Origin: Leifsonia psychrotolerans
Lineage (GTDB): Bacteria; Actinomycetota; Actinomycetes; Actinomycetales; Microbacteriaceae
DNA length: 64,000 bases
NCBI RefSeq assembly: GCF_013410665.1
Contig: NZ_JACCFM010000001.1
Coordinates: forward strand, 3,534,001-3,598,000
Reading direction: 5' to 3'
This document shows, piece after piece, positions 14,159 through 22,982 of the stretch; the first letter of the stretch is position 1, and each line of letters begins with the position of its first letter. The translations under genes and the position numbers were made by a program. The notes below the pieces were generated by a model, which did no database searches, was not told where the DNA came from, and was given only the letters and a program-made list of their open reading frames with translations.

Positions 14159-15607
14159 ATGGCTGAGTCAGCCGCGGGAGAGTTTCGGCCGGGAACGCCC
14201 CGGCCCGCTCGTTCGGGAACGGTCCGAACACGGCTTGTCGAGGGATGGGCGCACGTTCGTTCCTGGCTCAGCGCCCACCCGGCGGCCGGTGCGGCCGGGG
14301 TCGCGCTCCTTGCGGCGGGCGCCGCCTGGTTGCGGTTGCCACCCGCTGTGCGAGACACGCTGTGGGCCGAAGACGGCCGCAATTTTCTGCAGGATGCGCT
14401 CACCCACGGCCCGCTCGAATCGCTGGTCATTCCGTACGCGGGCTACCTGCACACCCTTCCGCGCATCGCCGCTTCACTGACCGTATCGTTCGTGCCGGTT
14501 GCCTTCTATGCGGAGGCCATGACCGCGTTCGCCTGCCTCGCAGCGGGAGTGATGGCGGGGCTCGTCTTCGTCTGCTCGGCCGCCGTCGTGCGGTGGTTGC
14601 CCGCACGGCTGGCCATCTCCGCACTCACGGTTCTCATGCCGTTGGAAGCGCGCGAGGTGCTCGGCAACATGGCCAACCTGCACTCGATCGTGCTCTGGAG
14701 CCTGTTCTGGATGCTGCTCTACCGGCCGCGCACCCGGCTCACCTCGATCGGGTTGGGCGTTTTCGCCCTGCTCGGGACGCTCACCGAAGTGCAAGCCGTG
14801 TTTCTGTTGCCGCTGTTGCTGTGGCATCCGCGTGACCGAATCCGCTGGTGGCTACGCGGGGGGTACTTGCTGGGCGTCGGCATTCAGCTGGCGGTCACGC
14901 TCGGGTGGCCGCGCGGGCACACCGGCAACCCGGCGGTGGGCCTTTCATCGGTCGTGTTCGGCTACTTCATCAACTCGGTCGTGCCGGTGTGGATCCCCGA
15001 GAACGCAGTTGGACCGGCCGTGGTCTGGGGTGGAATGGCGCTCTGCCTGGCTCTGTTCCTGCCGTTCCTCGTCGCCGCTGTGGTGATCGGCCGGTTCGGT
15101 TCGCGGATGCAACGAATTGCGGCATCCGGTCTGGTCGCAGGCTCGGTGCTGATCTATTCAGTGTCGATCGCGCTGAATCCGAATAGCTTCTACGACTATG
15201 CCACCCTCAGTCGGCAGGATCTGGCGTCACTCTGGCTCGTGCGGTACGGGGTCGTGCCATCGATGATGCTCTGCGCCCTGCTGCCGATTGCCGTTGACGC
15301 CATGATCGCGAGAGCGCGCCGCCGAAGGCGCCGCCTTCACTCGATCGATCAGCATCGCCCGGGTGAGTGGGGGGCCGCACGTTTTCCGGCATCCGTGCGC
15401 TTCGGTATCGCGACGCTGACGGTGCTGGCGTTGGTGCTTGCCGTGCAGTTCGTTCCGCAGTCAACCCGGCGCTCCGCCGGGCCGCAGTGGAAACCGCAGG
15501 TCGCGGCTTCGGTGGTGAGCTGTCGGGCACTGCCTGATTCCACGATGATTCGACTGAATGAGACGCTTGGCTGGCACGTGAGTGTCAGTTGCGGCCAAAT
15601 CGAATGA
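14159..15607 (+). CDS. polytopic membrane protein, GT-C glycosyltransferase-like
   Basis: 482 residues with about ten predicted membrane helices starting at residue 42. The first outer loop has WAEDGRNFLQDAL, where acidic residues resemble the catalytic D/E of GT-C glycosyltransferases and of related cell-envelope glycosyl transfer proteins. The C-terminus ends in an outer segment with two cysteines (VVSCRALPDS...VSVSCGQIE), possibly disulfide-bonded. The basic, Pro-rich N-terminus (1-40) is cytoplasmic. It is divergent from the ligase gene at 14113, with only 45 bp between the starts. Confidence 0.7.
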   Translation: MAESAAGEFRPGTPRPARSGTVRTRLVEGWAHVRSWLSAHPAAGAAGVALLAAGAAWLRLPPAVRDTLWAEDGRNFLQDALTHGPLESLVIPYAGYLHTLPRIAASLTVSFVPVAFYAEAMTAFACLAAGVMAGLVFVCSAAVVRWLPARLAISALTVLMPLEAREVLGNMANLHSIVLWSLFWMLLYRPRTRLTSIGLGVFALLGTLTEVQAVFLLPLLLWHPRDRIRWWLRGGYLLGVGIQLAVTLGWPRGHTGNPAVGLSSVVFGYFINSVVPVWIPENAVGPAVVWGGMALCLALFLPFLVAAVVIGRFGSRMQRIAASGLVAGSVLIYSVSIALNPNSFYDYATLSRQDLASLWLVRYGVVPSMMLCALLPIAVDAMIARARRRRRRLHSIDQHRPGEWGAARFPASVRFGIATLTVLALVLAVQFVPQSTRRSAGPQWKPQVAASVVSCRALPDSTMIRLNETLGWHVSVSCGQIE

Positions 15608-15695
15608 TCGCGCACCCTGTAAGCGGGTGCCCGGCGCAGGGCCGGGTGCCTCCCGGACTGACCCCGTCCCGGCCGGATGCTCGCCGTCGCGGCAG

Positions 15696-16451
15696 TTAGA
15701 CGGCCGTGTAGCCGCCGTCAATGAGCACGTACGAGCCGGTCATAAAACTGGCCTTGTCGGAGAGCAAGAAGGTCGTGAGGTTTGCAACCTCGCTCGACTG
15801 TCCGAGGCGTCCCAGCGGGTGCTTGGCCTTGAGCCCGTCGAGGAGAGCCGCGGGGGCGGCCGCGAGCAGGGGCGTGTCGATGTAGCCGGGTCCGACCGCG
15901 TTGACGCGCAGGCCCTGTGCGCCGTATTCGGCCGCCGCATTTTTGGTCAGGCCGACGACGCCATGCTTGGCCGCGGTATAGGCGGCGTTGCCGGGCGCAG
16001 CGACGGTTCCGTGGATCGAGGCCATGTTCACGATCGCTCCTTCAGAGGCACCCGCGGCGAGGATGGCCGGAATCTGATAGCGCATCCCGTAGAGCACGCC
16101 GCTCAGATTGATGGCAATGACCCGGTCCCAATCCGTCACGTCAAGGTCGCCGACGGGCGCGCTCGCCCCGCCGATTCCGGCATTGTTGACGGCATAATTC
16201 AGGGCGCCGTAGGTCTCGACGGCGAAGTCGACTGCCTTCTTGCACTCGTCGGCGATGGCGGTGTCGGCCTGGAACGGAACAGCCGTGCCGCCCGCCGCGG
16301 TGATTTCGTCGACGACCCGCTTCGCTCCGTCGAGGTTCAGATCGACGACGACGACCTTGACGCCGTTCTCGGCGAGGTCCTTGCTGATCGCTTCGCCGAG
16401 CCCGGAGCCACCGCCGGTGACGAGTGCGGTCTTGCCTTCGAAGTTACCCAT
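15696..16451 (-). CDS. short-chain dehydrogenase/reductase (SDR)
   Basis: A classical 251-residue SDR oxidoreductase. The NAD(P)-binding motif TGGGSGLG is at 12-19, with Asp37 at the end of beta-2 favouring NAD. NNAG is at 89-92, and the catalytic Ser145, Tyr158 and Lys162 (YxxxK) are all present; the end (MTGSYVLIDGGYTAV) is typical. The ATG at 16451 is preceded by GGAGACATC; the frame runs further upstream to 16532 without good start signals. The substrate is unknown. It is followed, 129 bp upstream on the same strand, by the Lrp gene. Confidence 0.93.
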   Translation of the reverse strand: MGNFEGKTALVTGGGSGLGEAISKDLAENGVKVVVVDLNLDGAKRVVDEITAAGGTAVPFQADTAIADECKKAVDFAVETYGALNYAVNNAGIGGASAPVGDLDVTDWDRVIAINLSGVLYGMRYQIPAILAAGASEGAIVNMASIHGTVAAPGNAAYTAAKHGVVGLTKNAAAEYGAQGLRVNAVGPGYIDTPLLAAAPAALLDGLKAKHPLGRLGQSSEVANLTTFLLSDKASFMTGSYVLIDGGYTAV

Positions 16452-16580
16452 GATGTCTCCTCTTTCACAGGATGCTCTCCCGCGAGTGTCGTCGTGACTG
16501 CTCCAGCCGGCCGATCGGCCGGTCTGTGGCACACCATACGCGACCGCGATGTGCCCCGCGCCATCGGATCGAACGGTCGA

Positions 16581-17012
16581 CTAGCGCAGCACCGAACTCA
16601 GCAACAGGCTCGTCTCGCTATTCACGACGCCGTCGATCATGCGGATGCGCCCCAGCACGGCGTCGAATTCACCGAGCGTCTCGGTGGCGAGCTCGGCCAC
16701 CAGATCCCAGCCGCCATTCGTGGTGTGCAGCGAGTGGATCTCGGGGAATCCGCGGAGCTGTCGAATCACATGATCGGTCGTGCGGCCTTCGACCTCGATC
16801 AGGGCGATCGCGCGGATCGTGAGCGGATCGAGTTCGTCGCGCACCCGCACACTGAATCCCACGACCGTGCCCGAGCTCATCAGGCGGTCGAGTCGACTGT
16901 TCACCGTGGCGCGTGCGACGTTGAGGGTCCGCGCGAGGCTCGCGACGGATGCTCGGCCGTCCTCGCGGAGGGCGGCGAGAAGGCGACGGTCGAGTTCATC
17001 CAGGGTCGGCAT
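16581..17012 (-). CDS. Lrp/AsnC-family regulator, probably of ornithine cyclodeaminase
   Basis: 143 residues: an N-terminal winged HTH (LDELDRRLLAALREDGRASVASLARTLNVARATVNSRLDRLMSSG) followed by a RAM/AsnC ligand-binding domain (ALIEVEGRTTDHVIRQLRGFPEIHSLHTTNGGWDLVAELAT). It is divergent from the ocd-ctlX operon, so an amino acid of the arginine/ornithine group is the probable effector. ATG at 17012 is taken; a GTG at 17018 adds two residues. The start overlaps the palindrome ATACA-CAA-TGTAT (17013-17025), consistent with autoregulation. Confidence 0.88.
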   Translation of the reverse strand: MPTLDELDRRLLAALREDGRASVASLARTLNVARATVNSRLDRLMSSGTVVGFSVRVRDELDPLTIRAIALIEVEGRTTDHVIRQLRGFPEIHSLHTTNGGWDLVAELATETLGEFDAVLGRIRMIDGVVNSETSLLLSSVLR

Positions 17013-17136
17013 ATACACAATGTATCGTCGCGGTGAACATTCTGCTCACAAAGATTACGAAACGCTCAGGTATTGCGCATAGTGCGTGCATATCACCGAG
17101 ATCTAACCTGGTCGAGCGAGGAAGAGGAAGTCTGCA
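17013..17136. promoter_or_regulatory. divergent lrp-ocd control region
   Basis: Contains ATACACAATGTAT (17013-17025, perfect 5-bp arms) at the lrp start, and TTGCGCATAGTGCG around 17073-17086 closer to ocd. Both are candidate Lrp-family operators. The binding protein is inferred from neighbourhood. Confidence 0.45.
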
Positions 17137-18165
17137 ATGACACGTTTTGTCGATGTTCACAATATGGTGCGGTGGGTTGCCGATTTCGGCCCGGAGCGCA
17201 TCATGCGCGAAATGGTCGCCTATCTCGAAAGCGATTTCATGCGCTGGGAGCGCTTCGACAAGGTGCCCCGCGTGGCCACTCACACTCCGTTCGGTGTGAT
17301 CGAACTCATGCCCACGAGCGACTACGAAACCTACGGCTTCAAATATGTCAACGGCCACCCGTCAAACCCCGCGCGCGGCTTCCAGACCGTCACCGCGTTC
17401 GGCGTGCTGGCCGATGTGCACAACGGCTACCCCACCTTCCTGTCCGAGATGACCGTGCTCACGGCCCTCCGCACGGCAGCCACCTCGGCCATGGTTGCGA
17501 AGGCCCTCGCTCGGCCCGACTCCGAGACACTCGCCCTCATCGGCGCGGGTAGCCAGGCCGAGTTCCAAGCGCTCGCCTTTCGGGCGAACCTCGGCATCCG
17601 TTCGGTGCGCATCTGGGACACCGATCCCGACGCCATGGCGAAGTTCCTGCGCAACGTCACCCCGCTCGGCATCGACGTGACGATCGCCACCAGCGCAGCG
17701 GATGCCGTTGCCGGCGCCGACATCATCACCACCTGCACCGCCGACAAGACGCAGGCCACGATCCTCACCGCCGACCTCGTGCGCCCGGGCGTGCACATCA
17801 ACGCCATCGGCGGTGACTGCCCCGGCAAGACTGAACTCGACCCGGCCATTCTCGACCTGGGCACGGTCTTCGTCGAATACCCGCCGCAGACTCGGATTGA
17901 GGGGGAGATCCAGCAGAAGGCCTCCGATTTTGCCGTCACCGAATTCTGGGAGGTGCTCGCCGGGCGTTCGGCCGGCCGCACGGATGCCGCGCAGATCACA
18001 ATCTTCGACTCGGTCGGTTTCGCAATCGAAGACTTCTCGGCCCTGCGCTACGTGCGGGACGCCATCGACGGCACCGACTACTACGTCGATATCGACCTGG
18101 TGGCCAACCCCGACGACCCGAAGAATCTGTTCGGCCTCGTCGGCGCGCTCGCACCCGTCGGCTAA
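17137..18165 (+). CDS. ornithine cyclodeaminase-family protein
   Basis: 342 residues of the OCD/mu-crystallin family; the family enzyme converts L-ornithine to L-proline and ammonia using bound NAD. The Rossmann motif GAGSQAEFQA is at 136-145, the substrate-region lysine at KYVNGHP (about 69), and DCPGKTELD near 228 contains the catalytic Asp region (ornithine cyclodeaminases have GGDCPGKTEL). The C-terminal part (DFSALRYVRDAI) is typical of bacterial Ocd. The ATG follows GAGGAAGTCTGCA. The gene for citrulline hydrolase follows 6 bp after its stop, which implies a route from citrulline or arginine through ornithine to proline. Confidence 0.93.
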   Translation: MTRFVDVHNMVRWVADFGPERIMREMVAYLESDFMRWERFDKVPRVATHTPFGVIELMPTSDYETYGFKYVNGHPSNPARGFQTVTAFGVLADVHNGYPTFLSEMTVLTALRTAATSAMVAKALARPDSETLALIGAGSQAEFQALAFRANLGIRSVRIWDTDPDAMAKFLRNVTPLGIDVTIATSAADAVAGADIITTCTADKTQATILTADLVRPGVHINAIGGDCPGKTELDPAILDLGTVFVEYPPQTRIEGEIQQKASDFAVTEFWEVLAGRSAGRTDAAQITIFDSVGFAIEDFSALRYVRDAIDGTDYYVDIDLVANPDDPKNLFGLVGALAPVG

Positions 18166-18171
18166 CCGTCG

Positions 18172-19158
18172 ATGTCGGTTCAGGCGCCAGCGGCCGTCGT
18201 CATGATTCGGCCGCACCACTTCTACCCAAATCCCGACACGGTCGCCGACAATGCGTTTCAGGTGGGGGAGCAGGCCGAGGAGTCGCGTACCGTGGCGGCA
18301 GCGGCCCTCGCCGAGGTGACGGCAGCCGCTGGGGCGTTGCAGGCCGCCGGTGTCACCGTGCACGTGTTCGAGGACACCCTGCCGGGCCGACCCGACAGCG
18401 TTTTTCCGAACAACTGGCTGTCGACCCATTCGGGTGGGCACGTGGCGTTGTATCCCATGTTTACGCCGAACCGTCGTACCGAGCGGCGCAGCGACATCGT
18501 CGAGTTTCTGAAATCCCACTATCGGGTGCAAGACGTCATCGACTATTCCGGCCTCGAACACGACAACGTCTTTCTTGAGGGCACCGGCGCGATGGTGCTC
18601 GATCACGCGAGCCGCATCGCCTACGTCTGCCGGTCGAACCGAGCGGATCCGATCGCCCTCGAACGCTTCTGCACCAACTTCGGTTACGAACCGATGGCCT
18701 TCGATGCGGCTGACGAATACGGCACGCCGATCTATCACACCAATGTTCTGATGTGCATCGGCACCGACTTTGCACTCGTCGGCAGCGAGCTGATCAGCTC
18801 GGCCGCTCGGCGGCGCGAGGTGCTCGAACGACTGGGTGGCCACGGTGGCGTGGTCATCGAACTGACGGCCGCGCAAGTGCGGGAGTTCGCCGGAAACACG
18901 ATGGAATTGACGACGCCGACCGGGCGCATCCTGGCGGTATCAGGCCGGGCCGCGCGCAGCCTGACGCCGGAACAGACGGCGGTGATCGAACGGAGCTGCC
19001 GGATCGTGCCGCTCGATGTGCCGACAATTGAGTTAGCGGGGGGCTCGGTGCGCTGCATGCTGGCCGGCATTCATCTGGATGCCCGGCCTGCGGTTGTGGC
19101 CGGGTCCGGGCCTCGGCTGTCGGGGTCTCGACAGGCTCGACCAGCGGTTGTGCGTTGA
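18172..19158 (+). CDS. ctlX: citrulline hydrolase CtlX / amidinotransferase-family protein
   Basis: 328 residues of the arginine deiminase-like (pentein) fold. Family marks: FPNNWLSTH (with Asn-Asn), LEGTGAMVLD with Glu, YHTNVLMCIG with the catalytic His, and GGSVRCMLAGIHL with the nucleophilic Cys. CtlX proteins convert citrulline to ornithine, which fits the upstream ornithine cyclodeaminase, 6 bp away. The usual protein would end soon after IHLDAR; here the frame continues about 25 residues into a REP-like repeat (GSRQARPAVV...), so the natural stop was lost or moved by the repeat. Confidence 0.88.
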   Translation: MSVQAPAAVVMIRPHHFYPNPDTVADNAFQVGEQAEESRTVAAAALAEVTAAAGALQAAGVTVHVFEDTLPGRPDSVFPNNWLSTHSGGHVALYPMFTPNRRTERRSDIVEFLKSHYRVQDVIDYSGLEHDNVFLEGTGAMVLDHASRIAYVCRSNRADPIALERFCTNFGYEPMAFDAADEYGTPIYHTNVLMCIGTDFALVGSELISSAARRREVLERLGGHGGVVIELTAAQVREFAGNTMELTTPTGRILAVSGRAARSLTPEQTAVIERSCRIVPLDVPTIELAGGSVRCMLAGIHLDARPAVVAGSGPRLSGSRQARPAVVR

Positions 19159-19282
19159 TCGTGCGCTTCCGGTGATCGAGCGCTCCCGTTGGTCGTGCGC
19201 TCCCGTTGATCGAGCGTGTCGAGATCCGGTCAGGGCGTATCTGGGTTGGCTCGCGGGGTCTCGACAGGCTCGACCAGCGGTT
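19120..19282. repeat. REP-like repeat cluster after ctlX
   Basis: Contains GGGGTCTCGACAGGCTCGACCAGCGG-type copies at about 19122-19147 and 19254-19280, and the opposite orientation CCGTTGATCGAGCGTGTCGAG near 19203. Opposite copies can pair to form long hairpins. It lies between the convergent ctlX and mtnD genes; the first copy is translated as the end of CtlX. Confidence 0.85.
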
Positions 19283-19379
19283 GTGCGGTGGTCGTGGGAT
19301 CCCTGGGCGACACTGGGCGCGCATCCGTCAAGAAATAACGGATCGACCCGTGTCACCTCGCGAATTCAGTCACGAGAAG

Positions 19380-19423
19380 CCGCAAATGGCCCCGTGAATT
19401 GGATTCAAGGGGCCATTTGTGGC
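19380..19423. terminator. bidirectional hairpin between ctlX and mtnD
   Basis: CAAATGGCCCC (19383-19393) pairs exactly with GGGGCCATTTG (19409-19419), extended by GCC/GGC with one mismatch. There is no long T run. Confidence 0.6.
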
Positions 19424-19447
19424 AATTCGCGAACGGTGGCGAAGAGG

Positions 19448-20023
19448 TTAGACCGTGACCGCCGCGAGTTCGTCGTAGGTCGAGAACTTCGTGGCGATGT
19501 CGCTGCCGGTGAAGTTGCCGATCCAGCCGTCGTCGTCATGGAAGAAGCGCACCGAGACATAGTCGGGGCGCGTACCCATGTCGAACCAGTGCGTGGTGTT
19601 CGCGGGCACCGAAATCACGTCGCCCTCTTCGCAGAGCACGGCGTAGACGTTGCCGGCCACGCGCAGGTAGAAGACGCCGGAGCCGCGTGCGAAGAAGCGG
19701 TCCTCATCGTCGTCATGCTGGTGCTCGCTCAGAAACTTCTGACGTGCAGTGGCGGCGGTTTCGGCGTAGGAGGGGTCCTCCGAGGGTGCGATGAAGACCA
19801 CGTCGACAAAGGTGTATCCGTGCTCGGCGTTGACCGCGTCGATTTCGGTGCGGTACGCCTCAAGAACTTCGTCCTGGGTGGGGTTCGCCGACAGCTCCTT
19901 GAGCTCCCACCGGCTGAAACGCACGCCCAGCGGAGTCAGCGCCTCGACGATCGTGTCGGTGTCGCGGGTCTGCACGGTGGGCGTGGTCGTGTCGGTTTCG
20001 TCCCAGATTGTCAGGAGTGTCAT
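19448..20023 (-). CDS. mtnD: acireductone dioxygenase (methionine salvage)
   Basis: 191 residues of the cupin-fold ARD family, oxidising acireductone to 2-keto-4-methylthiobutyrate and formate with Fe. The metal ligands are visible: HQHDDDEDRFFARG (His-x-His-x3/4-Glu) and the second-motif His in NTTHWFDMG. The ATG at 20023 (MTLLTIWDETD) matches the family start; the frame runs on to 20074. It lies 99 bp downstream of mtnB on the same strand. Confidence 0.93.
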   Translation of the reverse strand: MTLLTIWDETDTTTPTVQTRDTDTIVEALTPLGVRFSRWELKELSANPTQDEVLEAYRTEIDAVNAEHGYTFVDVVFIAPSEDPSYAETAATARQKFLSEHQHDDDEDRFFARGSGVFYLRVAGNVYAVLCEEGDVISVPANTTHWFDMGTRPDYVSVRFFHDDDGWIGNFTGSDIATKFSTYDELAAVTV

Positions 20024-20122
20024 AGCTGCAATGTTAGGGGGCGTTGAGGGTGTGACTCCAGCACGGACCTCCACCGCGGTAACGAAAAGTCACACAACGC
20101 GGCTGCATTCAGCGGATGCCGC

Positions 20123-20812
20123 TCAGCGAGTCTCGAGCTTGAAACGCAGCAACCACTCGATCAGCTCGGCGTGCCAGCGGGCCTGGTTCATGTCGGCACC
20201 CCAGGCGTACATGCCGTGGCGTCCGACCAGGATGGCGGGAACCTGTGCGTTCTCGGCTGTAGGGCGCACATACGCGGCTTCGAACGCGTCGCCGAGAACG
20301 ACCATGTCCTGGTCGTTCGGAATGACCGGGATCACAACTGTTTCGTCGTGGGCTGCGTGACCGATGCCCTTCAGCATTTCGAGATCGCGCAGCTCGACAC
20401 CGGTCGGCCAGTGCTCCGCGGCGACGACGGCGGCGAGTGCGTGCACGTGCACGACGGCCCCTGCCCCCGTGACGCGGGCTATGCGGGCGTGCAGACCAGC
20501 CTCGGCCGACGGCCGGTGGTCGGAGCCACCGATTCCCGGGGCGAGGTCGCCGTCGGCATCGACGATCACGAAGTCGAGCGGGTTCAGCTCACCCTTGTCG
20601 AGCCCCGAACCGGTGACGGCCAGGCGCAGGGGGTCGCGCTGCAGAGTGACCGACAGGTTGCCGGATGTGCCGCGCATCCAACCGAGGCTGGCGAACCGGG
20701 CCGCCTCGCTGGCCAGCAGGGCTCCCGACTGCGTCAGCGTCGCATCCGTGATGCCGTCGGGCGCGAACTGGTGTTCGATGACGAACTCATCCTGAAATGT
20801 GGTCGGGGTCAT
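20123..20812 (-). CDS. mtnB: methylthioribulose-1-phosphate dehydratase
   Basis: 229 residues of the class II aldolase/adducin fold. Family marks: GWMRGTSGNLSVTL, GSGLDKGEL, the SDHRPSAEAGLH segment with acid, and HVHALAAVV with zinc-binding histidines; a third His is near GRHGMYAWG. It dehydrates methylthioribulose-1-P to the diketo phosphate. The ATG at 20812 overlaps the mtnC stop by 4 bp (ATGA), so the two are translationally coupled. Confidence 0.93.
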   Translation of the reverse strand: MTPTTFQDEFVIEHQFAPDGITDATLTQSGALLASEAARFASLGWMRGTSGNLSVTLQRDPLRLAVTGSGLDKGELNPLDFVIVDADGDLAPGIGGSDHRPSAEAGLHARIARVTGAGAVVHVHALAAVVAAEHWPTGVELRDLEMLKGIGHAAHDETVVIPVIPNDQDMVVLGDAFEAAYVRPTAENAQVPAILVGRHGMYAWGADMNQARWHAELIEWLLRFKLETR

Positions 20813-21543
20813 GCGAAAGCCTGCACAATCTTGATGTCGGAAAAGGAACTGACGGTGGGTACGTCGCCGAAGTCGGCGTCGAACCACGGTTCGCCGGGCC
20901 GGGAGAGAGCGATGACCTGCCAGCCGGCGTCGCGTGCTGCGGTGACTTCGTCGGGGTGGTCGGTGAGAAAGACGATGTCGCCGGCCGAAACACCGAGTGC
21001 CTCGGCGATGGCGTCGTACGAGGCCGGGTCCTTCTTCGAGCCGGCCGAAACCGTGTCGAAGTACGCGGTGATGAGCGGGGTGAGGTCGCCTTCGGGGGAG
21101 TGCCGGAACCAGGGAACCTGACTGGCGACCGAGCCGGACGAGAATACCGAGAGGCCGAGTCCCGCCGCATGCCAGGCGCGCAACTGCGGGATCGCATCGT
21201 CGAAGAAGTGCGAGCTGATCTCCCCTCGCGCAAAACCGTCGGCCCAGATCTGTCCCTGCAGCGTCTTGAGCGGGGTGGCCTTAACGTCATTCGCCATCCA
21301 GTCGTGCAGCACGGCGACGATCTGCGCGTCGGTCGCGTCGACGGGCAGCCCGGCGTCGGCGACCACCTGGGCGCGGGCCTCGATGGTGAGCTCCTCGGCG
21401 GCATGCTCGGCGAGGTAGGGCGCAAGGCGTGGCCGCGCATAGTCGTAAAGGTCGCCCAGGATGAAACCGGCCGCGCTGGTGGTGCCCTCGAGATCGACGA
21501 CGATCGTCTGGGCCGAGACGGATACCTGCGGGGCGTTGGTCAT
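20809..21543 (-). CDS. mtnC: enolase-phosphatase E1 (acireductone synthase)
   Basis: 244 residues of the HAD superfamily. The nucleophile motif is VVDLEGTTSAAGFI (Asp, with Glu in place of the second Asp, as is normal for MtnC), motif II is VFSSGS, and motif III is FLTDHPDEVTAA. It converts the diketo phosphate to acireductone with loss of phosphate. ATG at 21543 gives MTNAPQVSVSAQTIVVDLEG; the frame extends upstream without start signals. It leads the mtnC-mtnB-mtnD group. The earlier salvage steps (MTA phosphorylase, MtnA) are not in this window. Confidence 0.93.
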   Translation of the reverse strand: MTNAPQVSVSAQTIVVDLEGTTSAAGFILGDLYDYARPRLAPYLAEHAAEELTIEARAQVVADAGLPVDATDAQIVAVLHDWMANDVKATPLKTLQGQIWADGFARGEISSHFFDDAIPQLRAWHAAGLGLSVFSSGSVASQVPWFRHSPEGDLTPLITAYFDTVSAGSKKDPASYDAIAEALGVSAGDIVFLTDHPDEVTAARDAGWQVIALSRPGEPWFDADFGDVPTVSSFSDIKIVQAFA

Positions 21544-21982
21544 GATTGGTCCTTGTGCGGGGGCTGGGAGCGCGCGGCGAAGCCGACTCGTTGACACTAC
21601 AGGCGATTCAGGGACCCCCGGGGCGGGTGCCGGGCCGCGACCGCAGAGGCCAGTCGGCGAGCGGAATCGGTGGCATCCGTTTATGACCAAGTGTTACTGC
21701 GCGGGCCTGAAGCCCGTCGCACAGAGCTGGCGGATGGTGCCGGCCGGCCAGCGGTTTTGGCCGAGTGTGGACCCCTCGATAGTCTGGGCACGCGGCCTCC
21801 AATTGCACGCGCCTTCGCAGGCCGGCTTCTGAACCGCCGCCGCACCACCCCCACCCTCGCTTTCCTACCGCCTCCGCAGCAGCACCTGTGCCGCAGCGCG
21901 AGACGGTGAGTCTGCGTGAGCTTCCGCCCAACGCTGAGCCGGCTCGACCGGCCTCGACACCCGCTCCGAAGGAATCCGATCG
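21544..21982. other. 439-bp gene-free divergent region, mtnC / substrate-binding protein
   Basis: No credible gene on either strand. It must hold promoters for both directions. A plausible rightward promoter is TTGGCC (21757-21762), 17 bp, TAGTCT (21780-21785), which would leave a leader of about 190 nt before the ABC operon. I checked for SAM riboswitch-like motifs and could not recognise one. Confidence 0.45.
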
Positions 21983-22975
21983 ATGAGAAGCAAACTTGGC
22001 CTGGCCGTCGTCGCGATCGGAGCCGCACTGGCGCTGACGCTCACCGGATGCTCCGCAGAGAGTTCCGAGAGCTCCGAAGGTGCCCCAAGCTTTAAGATCG
22101 CGACCAATGCCTGGATCGGCTACGGCCCCTGGTACATCGCGATGGACCAGGGATTCGACGTCGAGGAAGGCGTTGCACTCGACCTCGTAAACATTGAAGA
22201 CCCGAGCGCTTTCCGCGCGGCGGCGCTCAGCGGCGACGTCGACGGCGCCAACTTTGCGACGAGCGACTGGCTGAAGAACTTCGACAAGCTCGACATGCCC
22301 GTCGTGCTGCTGCAAGACGTGAGCACCGGCGCCGACGCCCTGGTGGCCACCTCAGGAATCAACTCGTTGGCCGATCTGAAGGGCAAGCGGGTCGCCTACC
22401 AGACCGGCGAATTCAACGAGATCATGGTCGACACCGCGCTCAAGCAGAGCGGTCTGACCCTGGCTGACGTCACGCAGGTCGAGATTCCGGTTGAGCAGTC
22501 CGCTGCCGCACTGATCTCGGGTCAGGCAGACGCCGCGGTGATGTATGAACCGCACATCTCGGCAGCGCTTGCCGCCGACTCCAGCCTCACGAGCATCTAC
22601 ACTGCCGGCGAAAACCCGGGAATCATCGGCGACGTTCTCGCGGTGAACTCTGGTTTCCTCAAGGCGAATCCGGATGTGGTCACTGCGGTCGTCAAGGCCT
22701 GGGACCGCGGCGTCGCTTACCTGGCCGCGAACCCGGAGAAGGGTCGCCAGATCGTCGCGGATGCCCTCGGCACTCCGCTCGCGGATCTCACCGCAGCGTT
22801 CGACGGCGTGAGCTACTACACCGCCGCCGACAGCGTCGAGCAGTTCTCGGATGTCTTCCCGAACGTGACAGCACCGATGATCCTCGACGCTTTGAAGGCG
22901 ACCGGGCAGATCACGTCCACGCCGGACCTCTCGAAGGCGATCGACATGAGCTTCGCCCAGTCCGCCGTTAAGTAG
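21983..22975 (+). CDS. ABC transporter substrate-binding lipoprotein (SsuA/TauA/NitT type)
   Basis: 330 residues. A lipoprotein signal (MRSKLGLAVVAIGAALALTLTGCSAES, lipobox LTGC) leads to a type II periplasmic-binding fold of the NMT1/SsuA-like family: FKIATNAWIGYGPWYIAMDQGFD..., DGANFATSDWL, LKGKRVAYQTGEF, YEPHISAALA. These bind sulfonates, taurine, nitrate or pyrimidine precursors. Proximity to the divergent methionine-salvage genes hints at a sulfur compound, but this is only context. It is followed by its permease and ATPase genes. Confidence 0.88.
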   Translation: MRSKLGLAVVAIGAALALTLTGCSAESSESSEGAPSFKIATNAWIGYGPWYIAMDQGFDVEEGVALDLVNIEDPSAFRAAALSGDVDGANFATSDWLKNFDKLDMPVVLLQDVSTGADALVATSGINSLADLKGKRVAYQTGEFNEIMVDTALKQSGLTLADVTQVEIPVEQSAAALISGQADAAVMYEPHISAALAADSSLTSIYTAGENPGIIGDVLAVNSGFLKANPDVVTAVVKAWDRGVAYLAANPEKGRQIVADALGTPLADLTAAFDGVSYYTAADSVEQFSDVFPNVTAPMILDALKATGQITSTPDLSKAIDMSFAQSAVK

Positions 22976-22982
22976 CACAGAC

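Noticed and set aside
15582..17036. 484-codon plus-strand frame over the SDR and Lrp genes
   Set aside because: It is antisense to two genes with complete motifs; no family match in its translation.
17362..18876. 504-codon minus-strand frame over ocd and ctlX
   Set aside because: Shadow of two real genes; no ribosome binding site or recognisable domain.
21544..21982. SAM-type riboswitch upstream of mtnC or the importer
   Set aside because: I looked for SAM-I, SAM-II and SAM-IV conserved strings on both strands and found none that pair convincingly.
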